Shown piece after piece: positions 46,991-56,576 of a stretch of DNA of 64,000 bases. Each line of letters starts with the position of its first letter. Within the stretch, counting starts at the first letter, position 1. The translations under genes were made by a program, and so were the position numbers. A model generated the notes under the pieces. That model was not told where the DNA came from, did no database searches, and saw only the letters and a list, made by a program, of their open reading frames with translations. This DNA is from Agaribacter marinus (GTDB lineage: Bacteria; Pseudomonadota; Gammaproteobacteria; Enterobacterales; Alteromonadaceae): positions 558,001 to 622,000 of the forward strand of contig NZ_BSOT01000005.1 in NCBI RefSeq assembly GCF_030160655.1, in the 5' to 3' direction.

Positions 46991-48733
46991 TTACCAGTTA
47001 GCGACATTATCTGCATCAAACGCATAAGCTGCTTCGAGTATATCTCTCGCTGCAAGTAAGTTTGCAATATATGCAGGAATATCAGCTTGTACCAATACAG
47101 GTTTATCTGCCATTAAGGTATGTACTTGTACAAAGTCCTCTTTACTTAATGGAGACAAACGATTGAACTGAAGACCAAGGGCAAATGCTTTCATTTCAGA
47201 CCAATGTTTTGTCAAGTCAGCATAATTGAGATTTTCGGTGCCAACAGTTTCTAAATCAGCAATTGTATCGTTAATATAGTGCACAACTGTGGCTGAAATC
47301 GATTTTTCCCACGCTAACAATGCAGTATCACGGTGGCCAAGTAACTCAGTCATTTGGTCTTCGGTAAGCGCTGTACCTGCTGTATCGTTCAACAGTTTTC
47401 GGCCCGCTAAAAATGCATTCATTGCATCAGCTGTTAAATCTATGGCGACAGTCGCGCCGCGATCACGTTTGGCGGCGTTGGTAGATTGACCAAAATTGTA
47501 TTCAGATTTAAAGTCAATTTCACCATCTTCATCTTGGTCATTAAACCCTTGCCAACCGTCGCGCCCGCCTTTTTGTGCCAGCTCGTCGTCAGTAAAACTT
47601 AAATAGTTCTTGGCCGCGCCAAAGTAACCAAACCCTTCGTCAAATTGGTGCTCTAGTGGGGTGTAGTTGTTACTGGTGTCGGTGTGATCTGAAAGCAGTC
47701 CTTTCTTTTGTTCTTCACTATCGTCGGCATCAAGATAATCGTCAGCGGCCTGAGAATATGCTACAGCCATCAACAAGAATTTTTGTATTAATTGTTTAAG
47801 ATCTCGGCCATCGTCAGTGATGTAAATTTTGGTAATGTCATTCCCAAAAGGGTCTTGACGAACGATTCCTTGCAACTGGCTGTCTGCATTGTCCGCAAGC
47901 ATACTAAAAAATGTACGCGTAAGCATTTCTGGTGTTGTACTTCCTGTTTCGCCCCATCCAGCAAAGTCACCATTGTTCCAATCTTGATGTTGTCCAACTG
48001 GATCATTACCCGCAATTTTGCCCACTAAGTTTTTATTCGAAGAGGATATTTCATTTAGGGTACTTTGCTTTGCATCTACAGACAATGTGGTAAGTAGCGG
48101 ACGTTGGGACAACACGTCATAGTCAGGTACATCGAAATAAGAAAGTAAGGCTTCCATCACGTCATCTCTTGTCGTGAATGTACCTGCTGTATCAAAGCTT
48201 TCTAAATCACCTATTTGCGTATTAATGAGTGTATTTAAATCATTAATAAGCAAGTGACGCGCCGTTTGGCCACTATAAGACACGGCAGATTCACCGTCTA
48301 CAAACTTGCTTGGAAAGTCGTAGTAATCGAGCGCATCTTCAATGTCAACTGTAAAGGTTTTTGTGAATGTTGCGTTGCCACTGTCAGTAACGGTGACTTC
48401 TACATCAACACTTGGCATTTTTTCATAATCAAACCAAACACCTTCAGCGAAAGACAATGTACTACCAGAAATAGCAAAGTTGCTGTCTTCGGTAGTAAAC
48501 GTAAATGTATCGCCTGTGTCAGCGTCAGTTGCACTCAATGTGCCTACTTCTGCACTTGCCGTGTTTTCTGCAACGTTAGCACTAGATAAACTTATATCAG
48601 TCGGTGCACTATTTGTTGGTGCAGGCGGCGGAGTAGGTGTTGTAGGTGCATCATCACCAGAACTACTACCACATGCGGTTAAAATAAAGGAGCTTGAAAG
48701 CGCAAGGGCAATTAGTGATTTTTTCATTTCCAT
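46991..48733 (-). CDS. DUF4856 lipoprotein with cadherin-like domain
   Basis: A 580-residue lipoprotein (lipobox FILTAC, Cys21) with a Pro/Thr linker. A cadherin-like beta domain at about 40-130 (NSAPTDISLSSANVAEN, DADTGDTF) precedes a DUF4856 helical domain from about 140 to the end. DUF4856 proteins occur with imelysin proteins and TonB receptors, and their function is unknown. This copy is the first gene after a strong Fur-like box at 48791-48809. A hairpin terminator follows its stop. The cadherin-like part could bind calcium or another surface protein; that is inference. Confidence 0.85.
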   Translation of the reverse strand: MEMKKSLIALALSSSFILTACGSSSGDDAPTTPTPPPAPTNSAPTDISLSSANVAENTASAEVGTLSATDADTGDTFTFTTEDSNFAISGSTLSFAEGVWFDYEKMPSVDVEVTVTDSGNATFTKTFTVDIEDALDYYDFPSKFVDGESAVSYSGQTARHLLINDLNTLINTQIGDLESFDTAGTFTTRDDVMEALLSYFDVPDYDVLSQRPLLTTLSVDAKQSTLNEISSSNKNLVGKIAGNDPVGQHQDWNNGDFAGWGETGSTTPEMLTRTFFSMLADNADSQLQGIVRQDPFGNDITKIYITDDGRDLKQLIQKFLLMAVAYSQAADDYLDADDSEEQKKGLLSDHTDTSNNYTPLEHQFDEGFGYFGAAKNYLSFTDDELAQKGGRDGWQGFNDQDEDGEIDFKSEYNFGQSTNAAKRDRGATVAIDLTADAMNAFLAGRKLLNDTAGTALTEDQMTELLGHRDTALLAWEKSISATVVHYINDTIADLETVGTENLNYADLTKHWSEMKAFALGLQFNRLSPLSKEDFVQVHTLMADKPVLVQADIPAYIANLLAARDILEAAYAFDADNVANW

Positions 48734-48790
48734 GTTTTTCTCTACGTGTAATTGGCATGTTTATATTTTCTAATTGCGTATAGTATATGT

Positions 48791-48809
48791 AAATGAGAAT
48801 AATTATCAA
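48791..48809 (-). promoter_or_regulatory. Fur box upstream of DUF4856 gene
   Basis: AAATGAGAATAATTATCAA holds GAGAATAATTATC, one mismatch from the Fur core GATAATNATTATC. It is about 60 bases upstream of the DUF4856 start. Confidence 0.75.
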
Positions 48810-48903
48810 TGCTCTTTTGTTTTTATTTAGCTGTTTAGTGTCACGAAACGTTGACGAGAAAATTTAGCGCAGACGGACGGCGTTGCTTATCCCCGAGTTC
48901 AGG

Positions 48904-50061
48904 TTAAATAGTAAGCTTACTAACAGCGGCATGATTGTCGAACATCAATTGCTCGCCAATAAGCATAGTTTTAGGTTTTCTACCTTGGTGAATACCACTT
49001 AAAACCTTGCCCTTGCCCGACGTGGCATACACGCTTTTGTTCGTATTGATAAGGCCTGCAACATCTCGCATGTGTATTGTTTGCGCCAGAGCATTACTTG
49101 CCAAGTCAAATACATACAACTTGTGTCCTCTTGGGCTACTGACAAATGCTGAGGTCGATGATACTTTTGCGCTTGCTGTGTATCCTTTCATACTTTGCCA
49201 CGTTGATGAGGGTAAATCGAACGGCTGTAAATATTCGTCGTTGGGTATAGCGCTAAAAACGAGTGGTGTATTTCCATGGTGCTTATGTTGATGCTGACCC
49301 GCCACGACAATCTGTTGATTCTCGTTCACATCAACATGGCGAAGACTGACCGCTTTGTTTGGTGCATCAATATGATTCTCTATTTCACCATTGAAGAGAT
49401 TGACTATTGATATATTGGATTGCATTGAATCAATGTTCAACTTTATTCTTGGATAATCAGGGTGGGTCAGTATGCCGCCATTCGCGACCACAAGTTTAAG
49501 TGCATTTATTGCACCAGCTTGGTTTTGTGAGTTTGGTAACACGGCGATGTCGTGAGGGCCAATACCACCACTTTTGCATCGGTTGAGTACCTTGAGTGAT
49601 TCAGTGTCTCGTACAACCAAATAGCCGTCACCAGCTTCATAAGCATTTTCGGTCGTAACTAAGTACTGATCGTCGCAAATTAATCGACCATGGCCATAAA
49701 AATGATGTTTCGCTTCACTAGCAAAGGTCCGTATTATTTTGCCTTCTGCAATATCAATCACTGCCGCAAAAGTGTCAGGCCGTCGGCCGATAACAACTGC
49801 TTGATTGGCCTTCGACGTCATCGGTATACAATCGTGGCCACGCACAGGGATTTTAGTTTGAGACAATATGCCTGCTTGTGTAAACGCTACAACAAAATGC
49901 TCGTTTTGCCGATTACTTGCGCAACTAATAAAAACGGGCAACTCGCTTTTGCGTATACTGCACCCAAGCATTGAGTTAATTGCAGTAAAACCGGCAAGGG
50001 CGCTGATCCTTTTCACAAACTGTCTACGAGAAACAGGCGATTCAATCGTGTTGTTAATCAT
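48904..50061 (-). CDS. DUF1513 family exported protein
   Basis: A 385-residue beta-propeller-like protein of DUF1513. The N-terminus has a Tat-type motif SRRQFVKR followed by a hydrophobic stretch and Cys34 (SMLGC), so it is probably exported folded. Blocks such as RGHDCIPMTSKANQAVVIGRRP, YGHGRLICDDQYLVTTENAYE and GGIGPHDIAVLPN are typical and histidine-rich. Its function is unknown; it co-occurs with imelysin and di-heme genes in Fur-regulated sets. It starts seven bases after the upstream imelysin gene's stop. Confidence 0.85.
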   Translation of the reverse strand: MINNTIESPVSRRQFVKRISALAGFTAINSMLGCSIRKSELPVFISCASNRQNEHFVVAFTQAGILSQTKIPVRGHDCIPMTSKANQAVVIGRRPDTFAAVIDIAEGKIIRTFASEAKHHFYGHGRLICDDQYLVTTENAYEAGDGYLVVRDTESLKVLNRCKSGGIGPHDIAVLPNSQNQAGAINALKLVVANGGILTHPDYPRIKLNIDSMQSNISIVNLFNGEIENHIDAPNKAVSLRHVDVNENQQIVVAGQHQHKHHGNTPLVFSAIPNDEYLQPFDLPSSTWQSMKGYTASAKVSSTSAFVSSPRGHKLYVFDLASNALAQTIHMRDVAGLINTNKSVYATSGKGKVLSGIHQGRKPKTMLIGEQLMFDNHAAVSKLTI

Positions 50062-50068
50062 TTAAAAC

Positions 50069-51244
50069 TCAATCACCATCGTTAGAGTTAAACCCAATAT
50101 TTAGGTCTAAGGATTGAATAAACCCTGTCGTGAAATGATCTCGATAATCTCGTAAATGGCCAATTAACAGATTTAGTTCTTGTCGCAGCTCTGGATCATT
50201 TAAGGCTGCGGTATAGCTGTTTTGTATTGCCAGAATTCTTTCTACTGCATCTTTTGCGCCATTAAGGCTGCGCATGATTTCGTCGTCAATCGTGCCTTGC
50301 GCTAAAAAGCTTTTCACAATGTGGCGAAAACTGGTGCTTTCGTCATTGCCATAAATAGCAAGTAGCGTGTTGACATTTAAGGCGATTATCTCAAGAGATT
50401 TATCACTTCTAAAATGCTCTGCTGCATCAGGGCGTCCAGGGGCATTTGCAGTAAGAGGAACAATGAGTTTTTCGTCTTTAACTAATTCAATAAACTCAAG
50501 CCAGTTAGTAACAAATTCTTCTAATGCGTCATTGATTGATGAAAATTCACCTTCGCCATTTGTAAAGTCACGTTGAGATGTATTTTCCCAGCCATCTACA
50601 AGTTCGTTACTAATATTCATCAAATTTACTGTAATGGCTTGAATAAGTTCACAACGTTTATCACGGTTGAACGCACGGTTTAAAGGGTTTTCTTCATTAA
50701 ATAAGAGATATTCTAGTGCAGGTATGCCTTGTGCACCTACATTTTGATTAGCGATAAACGTTGCATCAATGGGGATTTGTTCAATTAACGCGTTTTCGAC
50801 ACCTCGGCTTACAGCATCATTTCGGTCTGGCCAAAATTGTACTCTAAATAATCTGTTTTCAGACATCGCTGGGCCTATTTTTAGCCATTGAATGCCTTGC
50901 CATGCTTTACTAAGCATTAGCCACTGTATTTGGTATTGGCTAATGCTCTCTTCAGTCGGCGCTAGGTTGCTACAATATGCGTTTGTCGCTGTGTTAAAGT
51001 CAGAGACGCCTGTTTGAAAGTTGCGGTACGCGGGCAATATTAAATCATCGGCAAGTGCGGCGGTGAGTTCCGCCAATTGATCATCAAGTGTTTGGGGTAC
51101 CGTCGGCGGACTTGGTGTGGGTGAAGGCTGAGGCGCAGGCATTTGTAAGTTTGTTGAATCTGACCCGCCGCCGCAAGCAAGTAAACTTACTGATACAAAT
51201 ATACAAAACGAGATGAGTAAGACTTGTTTTATGACTGTTGCCAT
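50069..51244 (-). CDS. Imelysin-family lipoprotein (paralogue 2)
   Basis: A 391-residue lipoprotein (lipobox SLLAC, Cys24) with a proline-rich linker and an imelysin domain from about 55 to 385. The site that is GxHxxE in canonical imelysins reads GIPALEYLLF. The layout matches paralogue 1 (TWQLAEMMQIGPL there, AWQGIQWLKIGPA here), but the linkers differ. It sits between a di-heme protein and the DUF1513 gene with gaps of about 9 and 7 bases. Confidence 0.85.
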   Translation of the reverse strand: MATVIKQVLLISFCIFVSVSLLACGGGSDSTNLQMPAPQPSPTPSPPTVPQTLDDQLAELTAALADDLILPAYRNFQTGVSDFNTATNAYCSNLAPTEESISQYQIQWLMLSKAWQGIQWLKIGPAMSENRLFRVQFWPDRNDAVSRGVENALIEQIPIDATFIANQNVGAQGIPALEYLLFNEENPLNRAFNRDKRCELIQAITVNLMNISNELVDGWENTSQRDFTNGEGEFSSINDALEEFVTNWLEFIELVKDEKLIVPLTANAPGRPDAAEHFRSDKSLEIIALNVNTLLAIYGNDESTSFRHIVKSFLAQGTIDDEIMRSLNGAKDAVERILAIQNSYTAALNDPELRQELNLLIGHLRDYRDHFTTGFIQSLDLNIGFNSNDGD

Positions 51245-51253
51245 GGAGTTATC

Positions 51254-52828
51254 CTAAATTGCTCTCAAAAATGTTAGCAGCTCATTTCTTTGAGCTAGTG
51301 ACATGTGAATAAATGTTTGCTTGCTTTGATTGGCTTCCCCGCCATGCCACAAAATAGCTTCTTCAATACTCTTTGCTCTGCCATCATGCAAAAATGCGGG
51401 CTGCGGTGATTGTTCGATAATACCTATTCCCCATAAAGGCGGTGTACGCCATTCCCTTGGTGTTGCTAGGTACTCAGCGGAGGCAGTTTTTTCGCGATTA
51501 GCAGTACCGTATGAATCAGACAAATCTTCACCCATGTCGTGTAAAGCTAAATTTGTGTATGGCCAGATTTTTTGATTGGCTAATTCTGTTACTGGGTAGT
51601 GTTTATCTGTTACGTAAGATGGCGTATGGCATTGATGGCAAGCTGCCTCGTAAAACAACGTTCTACCATTTTGTGCGGCTTTGCTCATTAAATTACGGGC
51701 TTTTGCAGGCGCTAGATGTTGATTAAATGTAAGGACTACATTCAATAATTTATCGGACAATTCAACGTCATCATGTCCTCCAAGCTTTGCTACTTGCTTG
51801 CAAGCCAATTGGTTTTTTGCACAAGATTCGTTTGGAAACAGCCTATTGGTAATACCAATGTCATCTCTAAATGCAGCGGCTATTTGTTGCTTTAGGGTGG
51901 GGTGTTTAGCTTTTAGACCAAAACGCCCTATATGCATATCTGAACGGGCGGTTTGTTTAGTTTTATCGTTACCTGATAGCAACGGAACTTTATTGTATTT
52001 TGGGCTTATCCCGTCGTTGTTGATATCGTTGATATCTTCTTGCGCAATTAAATCTTGCTCCGCAATCGCGTCTAATAGCCCAGTACCAAAGATACTCGGT
52101 GCAAAACGAGGCGACAAATGGGTGTTTGGATGCAACGAGCCATCACTATGTTCGAACAGGGTATACGATGGTTGTTGTAATATGTACTTGGTGCCATCTG
52201 GATAATTGTTTGTTAATTGCGTGTATTTGACATGTATTTTTACTTCGGCTGCCAATGAGGATATTTTTTTGTTGCTGTTGTCCAATCTTATATGTTCAAA
52301 GCCTCGAATAAACAGAGTTTGTATTTGATCACCATAATTATCGTCTACCCACGGGATTTGTGCAAAGTTGAAGAGCCTAAACACCAAGCCCGTTGGCGCA
52401 TTTTTGGTGGACTCTGGGCGCAAGCCTTTGGCACCTGATTGATGGCATGCAATACATGATCGTGCATTAAACAGAGGCCCTAAACCATCTCTGTCTCTTG
52501 TTGAACTTGGCGCAATGACCCAAGGGTCTCTAAACAAAGAAAATCCTGTCCAAAAATTTAAGGCAGCCATCCCATGTAAATTTGCGCTTGGATGAATAAA
52601 GTTACCTGACATTGATTTAACTGATGTCGTCTCACCGCCGGGTAGCCACTCAGTGACATCGAAAACTGGAATACTCGTTGTTGAATCACTACTGGCATAG
52701 CGCTCATTATCGCCGCAGGCGGTAATGCATATTGCGGAAATACCTGCACTTAGTACTAAGACATTGGTTTTACTTCTAAAGGACAGTAAATGAACGCTTG
52801 AAAGAATTTGTTTAGTCAATTGATGCAT
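51254..52828 (-). CDS. Di-heme oxidoreductase (DUF1111) lipoprotein, copy A
   Basis: A 524-residue exported c-type cytochrome with a lipobox CITAC (Cys38) and two heme sites: C125-x-x-C128-H129 (SCIACH) and CHQCH in EAACHQCHTPS. The block GLGPLFNARSCIACH is typical of DUF1111 proteins, which resemble di-heme peroxidases. FLHDGRAKSIEEAILWHGGEA near the end is a MauG-like heme-pocket block. Its electron partner is unknown. The gene lies between its paralogue and imelysin 2, with short gaps. Confidence 0.85.
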   Translation of the reverse strand: MHQLTKQILSSVHLLSFRSKTNVLVLSAGISAICITACGDNERYASSDSTTSIPVFDVTEWLPGGETTSVKSMSGNFIHPSANLHGMAALNFWTGFSLFRDPWVIAPSSTRDRDGLGPLFNARSCIACHQSGAKGLRPESTKNAPTGLVFRLFNFAQIPWVDDNYGDQIQTLFIRGFEHIRLDNSNKKISSLAAEVKIHVKYTQLTNNYPDGTKYILQQPSYTLFEHSDGSLHPNTHLSPRFAPSIFGTGLLDAIAEQDLIAQEDINDINNDGISPKYNKVPLLSGNDKTKQTARSDMHIGRFGLKAKHPTLKQQIAAAFRDDIGITNRLFPNESCAKNQLACKQVAKLGGHDDVELSDKLLNVVLTFNQHLAPAKARNLMSKAAQNGRTLFYEAACHQCHTPSYVTDKHYPVTELANQKIWPYTNLALHDMGEDLSDSYGTANREKTASAEYLATPREWRTPPLWGIGIIEQSPQPAFLHDGRAKSIEEAILWHGGEANQSKQTFIHMSLAQRNELLTFLRAI

Positions 52829-52852
52829 TTTTGGTTATCACTCAATACGCTC

Positions 52853-54556
52853 TTATAAGGACTTAAGAAAGCTCAATAAGTCTGCTCGTGCTTCTTTATC
52901 TAATGCTAAAAATGCCGCTTGAGCGTCGCTGGATTCGCCTGCATGCCAAAGTATTGCCTCTTCAATTGTGCGGGCTCTTCCGTCATGTAAAAATGTGGCG
53001 TTTGGGTTGACTGTTTGCACCAAACCCAAACCCCATAGCGGTGGAGTTTTCCACTCGGAGCCAATCGCATTTCCCTGAATAACGCCATCTGCTAAGCCCT
53101 CACAACGTTGCACATATAAACAGTCTGCGCCTGATTCGCAGCTAAGGCCTTGGTCAGTTTCTTGTCTAATCTCACATTGACCACCCATGTCGTGCAATAA
53201 CAAATCAGTATAGGGATATATTGTTTGTTCAGATAAAAACGCAATGTCTGACGGGTTAGCTTCTAAGCCTGTTAAGGTAATTTCGCCCAATTCACTGCCT
53301 TTTGCGATACCTGTCTTATGTCGCGGCGTGTGACAACTCGCACAACCTAATTCAAAAAAGCGCGTTCTCCCTCTAAGAATGTCTTCATCCCAAGCATTGC
53401 TGTTTTCGTTGTACCCGCGACGCGCAGGGACAGCGAGCACGCGATTGTAAAATTCGACCATGGCTAATTCTCGGTCGCTCACATCCGGAGTATCTGGATT
53501 GCGTTCAAGAGCGGCATCGTTAAGGCATGTCAATTGATTTTGAGTACAATTTTCATTGGGGAACAAGGTAGTCGTAATACCCATATCGCCATTAAATGCT
53601 GCAGCCGCTTGTTGCAATACGGATGGCGTTTGTGCCTTGTAAGTAAAACGGCCAATAGCATCTGCATCAGTAATAACATTCGTAACGCGGGATACTTTGC
53701 CTGAGATACCGTCGCCATTGCTGTCGCTTTGGTCTGCGAGTGCTTCAATGTGTTCGCTTGGTATTGCTTCTAATAAACCTGCGCCGAACACCTGAGGGGA
53801 TATGCGCGGTGAAAACTGTATGTCGTCAACAAAGGCGCCAAAACTGAGGTCTCTAATATAGTAAATAGGTTTGCGCAATGTTACCGGCGTGCCATCACTA
53901 TACTGAAGATTTAGGTCTTCGTAGCGGATAAATACAAATGCTTCACCCAAATTAATCGTTCCGTTAATGCTACCGTCATGTCGAGGCCAACCAGCACTAA
54001 AGTCTGAAGTATTAAAACTACTGGCAGAAAACGTCTGTATTTGAGTGCCATATGTCGGATCAGCTTGTCCAAAGGCGTCTGATATTTTCACTAACATACT
54101 GGTGAAAGGGTCGTTTTCACTTTTAGGTAATACACCTCGTCCATCATTTAGGTGGCAGCCTTGGCAAGTGCTCGTATTTAATAAAGGGCCAAAATTTTGA
54201 TTTGGTGTTCTAAAAATATGATCACCGCTGGTAAAGTTACCATCAAATCTAAAGTCTTGCTTTACTGGCGTCGGTCGCCCACTGAATGCATCTTCATTTT
54301 TGATAAACACAGTAATAGCGCCACCCGATAAGTGTTCATTTTCGTCTGGGACTAAAGGGTTTATCGGCACTAAACCTGCATGATCTGTCGCTGGTTCGGG
54401 GTTCGGAACCAGCGGCTGTTCGGGTTGCACTGGCGTCGATGGGGGAGGGAGTGGAGGACTCTCGGCTCCACCACTCCCACCGCAAGCGCTAATGAAAACA
54501 CCTGCAGTAAACGTGCATAATAACTTGAACACTGAATTCATTGATGTTTTGTTCAA
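52853..54556 (-). CDS. Di-heme oxidoreductase (DUF1111) lipoprotein, copy B
   Basis: A 567-residue exported di-heme protein (lipobox FISAC, Cys25) with a long Pro linker (35-55). Heme sites are C131-x-x-C134-H135 (CQGCH) and CASCH in LGCASCHTPRHK. The block FLHDGRARTIEEAILWHAGES matches copy A. Near residues 460-490 there is an insert with four cysteines (CEIRQETDQGLSCESGADC and later C), which copy A lacks. It starts seven bases after the upstream imelysin gene's stop and is followed by copy A, so the pair arose by duplication and then diverged. Confidence 0.86.
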   Translation of the reverse strand: MNKTSMNSVFKLLCTFTAGVFISACGGSGGAESPPLPPPSTPVQPEQPLVPNPEPATDHAGLVPINPLVPDENEHLSGGAITVFIKNEDAFSGRPTPVKQDFRFDGNFTSGDHIFRTPNQNFGPLLNTSTCQGCHLNDGRGVLPKSENDPFTSMLVKISDAFGQADPTYGTQIQTFSASSFNTSDFSAGWPRHDGSINGTINLGEAFVFIRYEDLNLQYSDGTPVTLRKPIYYIRDLSFGAFVDDIQFSPRISPQVFGAGLLEAIPSEHIEALADQSDSNGDGISGKVSRVTNVITDADAIGRFTYKAQTPSVLQQAAAAFNGDMGITTTLFPNENCTQNQLTCLNDAALERNPDTPDVSDRELAMVEFYNRVLAVPARRGYNENSNAWDEDILRGRTRFFELGCASCHTPRHKTGIAKGSELGEITLTGLEANPSDIAFLSEQTIYPYTDLLLHDMGGQCEIRQETDQGLSCESGADCLYVQRCEGLADGVIQGNAIGSEWKTPPLWGLGLVQTVNPNATFLHDGRARTIEEAILWHAGESSDAQAAFLALDKEARADLLSFLKSL

Positions 54557-54562
54557 GCTTAT

Positions 54563-55975
54563 TTATCCGCTTATGTCTTCTTCGGTATCTTGACGTAAAT
54601 CATCAGTAGTAATAGACAAGGCTTCAATCGCTTGCTCTATTACATCGGTTTGATTTACTAAGCCTTGAATCACTGCAAGAATGTTAGCTTGCTGCACACC
54701 CTCTTGCACTAGCACGTCAAATGGCGTGCCTGTTTTCGCTTTTGTGTCGATAACTGCGGCCGCTGACATGGTTGTTTCAAGCGCTGCTCGCAATACGTTT
54801 GCCAGTTCAGGGTCACCTTCAACAACGAGTAAGTCATAAATAGATGCGCCGTCGATAACTTCACCGTCTATACGTGTGTAAGTCGCCATGAAGCTGTTTT
54901 GAACGCCTTTTGCGTTTAAGAAAATATCACGGTGAGTATTGTCACTGAAGCATGAATGTTCGTCTTCTTGTGAATCTGTGGTTAAGGCGATATTTATTCG
55001 TTCACCTGCTAATTCGCCGTAGCTTAGGCGTCCCATACCTTCAAGAATTTTTGAAAGTGATACATCACCACCGCCAATAAAGGCTTGATAATGTACGCCT
55101 GCACCGGGCTCCCACGCCTGAACGACACGCGTTAAATCATCAATCAATACATCTGCGGATGCTAATAAATAATCGATTCTACGCTGACATATGTCGTCGG
55201 TAGTGCCTACAGGCCCAGAAGTACAAGCATTTGCGTTACCATTTGACGCTGTATAGAAGTCGCTGAGTGGGCGTTGACCGCCAGAAGTATCCCGCGTACC
55301 TACACCACTTTGGTCTTCATTTAAGTCTTGTCCCCAAAGTAAGAATTCAATTGCATGATATCCGCTGGTGACATTTCGTTCATCTTCGCCAAACTCAAAT
55401 GCTCCTTCAATCGCAGCTTTGTCAATCGTTGGGAAGTCAGTTGTGTTAGCAATAATGTTACCATTAATGGCATTCGCTGGGCTTTCAGGGCCGGCATCGC
55501 CATCTACTACCGCAGCGACATAATCGATGAGTGCTTCACCCAAAGGCCATGCATTGATTCGTCCCTCTGGGCCATCTCCGTCTTCACCGAGTGTGCCATC
55601 GTCATTTAGTGCATCAATTGGCCCCGCTCTAAAGCGGTAAACTTCAGTTTGGCCGTATGGCTCTCGTGCAGCAAGCCATGCCTGTTTGGCGTTATCAAAC
55701 GTGCTAGTTGTGGGGTTACTTGCCAGCTTTTCTAGTGAGGCTTTGAGTTGACTTGCTGAAATTAGCGAATCTGCATACGCTGCATATGCGATGTTAGCAT
55801 TTGTTTTTATAACGTCGTCGCGCGTTACAAAGACACTCACACCGTCTTGACCGGGTGCTCCATCTGCGCCTATTGCCCCCGGCGTGCCTGCAGCACCATT
55901 GCTACCATCGTCTCCTGAACAGCCCGATACAGCCACGACGATAGAACTAAGAAGGAAAATAGATTTTGTATTCAT
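54563..55975 (-). CDS. Imelysin-family lipoprotein with GxHxxE site (paralogue 3)
   Basis: A 470-residue lipoprotein (lipobox AVSGC, Cys19). After it come seven collagen-like Gly-X-Y triplets (24-45), then an imelysin domain. This copy has the canonical site GYHAIEFLLWGQD (His207), the metal-binding signature of the family. The frame extends ten residues upstream, but ATG at 55975 gives a proper lipoprotein signal. It is the first gene of the imelysin/di-heme run and has a Fur-like box about 40 bases upstream. Confidence 0.88.
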   Translation of the reverse strand: MNTKSIFLLSSIVVAVSGCSGDDGSNGAAGTPGAIGADGAPGQDGVSVFVTRDDVIKTNANIAYAAYADSLISASQLKASLEKLASNPTTSTFDNAKQAWLAAREPYGQTEVYRFRAGPIDALNDDGTLGEDGDGPEGRINAWPLGEALIDYVAAVVDGDAGPESPANAINGNIIANTTDFPTIDKAAIEGAFEFGEDERNVTSGYHAIEFLLWGQDLNEDQSGVGTRDTSGGQRPLSDFYTASNGNANACTSGPVGTTDDICQRRIDYLLASADVLIDDLTRVVQAWEPGAGVHYQAFIGGGDVSLSKILEGMGRLSYGELAGERINIALTTDSQEDEHSCFSDNTHRDIFLNAKGVQNSFMATYTRIDGEVIDGASIYDLLVVEGDPELANVLRAALETTMSAAAVIDTKAKTGTPFDVLVQEGVQQANILAVIQGLVNQTDVIEQAIEALSITTDDLRQDTEEDISG

Positions 55976-56010
55976 GATAAGCCTAGTAATATTAATGCAA
56001 TGCATTTTGC

Positions 56011-56030
56011 ATATGAGAATGATTTGTATT
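56011..56030 (-). promoter_or_regulatory. Fur-like box upstream of imelysin 3
   Basis: The plus strand reads ATATGAGAATGATTTGTATT, which matches the Fur box of the 57.1-kb palindrome read on the other strand at about 20 of 26 positions. It lies about 40 bases upstream of the ATG. Confidence 0.6.
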
Positions 56031-56114
56031 TATATTAAATCATCAATTTTTGTCGATGTAAATGTTTGTTTTATCCGAGTTATACTGAAACTATATTGAA
56101 ATAGAAACGCCTGC

Positions 56115-56552
56115 CTATACACCGATTGTGTTTGACAACAGGTGGCGCTCACACATATTACTTAATGTGGACAGATCGGTATTGAGCTCTTTTTTTAACG
56201 TACATAGCGACGCAGATGCTTGCTTTAGTGCCCAAGTTAATAAACGCCGTTTGTTTGGCGTTACACTTACTTTTCGTAGTTCCGACATGATTGAATCACA
56301 GAGGGTAGACAAGATATTATGCGCCAAGTCATGCTCTTTATTTTGTGCATACAATTCTGCTAGATTTTGATAACTCACATATAAACATGCAATCTGTAAC
56401 TGCGCATCTTTTTCATCGCTCATTACGTCTTCTACCAGCGCAATGGCTTGTTGATAATAAATCATCGCTGACAGGTAGAATTTATTTTTAAATGCCTCGT
56501 TACCTGCGTGTGTATGACGTTTCCACTTCTGAACTGAACTAATTTTAAACAT
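56115..56552 (-). CDS. DUF2753-like helical protein
   Basis: A 145-residue protein, all helix by pattern, with a TPR-like repeat: VQKWKRHTHAGNEAFKNKFYLSAMIYYQQAIAL, then YQNLAELYAQNKEHDLAHNIL. This resembles DUF2753 proteins of Vibrio and relatives; function unknown. It has no signal peptide, so cytosolic. It lies 24 bases downstream of another small helical gene, in a Fur-controlled position. Confidence 0.6.
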   Translation of the reverse strand: MFKISSVQKWKRHTHAGNEAFKNKFYLSAMIYYQQAIALVEDVMSDEKDAQLQIACLYVSYQNLAELYAQNKEHDLAHNILSTLCDSIMSELRKVSVTPNKRRLLTWALKQASASLCTLKKELNTDLSTLSNMCERHLLSNTIGV

Positions 56553-56576
56553 TTTAAGCCCTTAATAATGGAAGTG

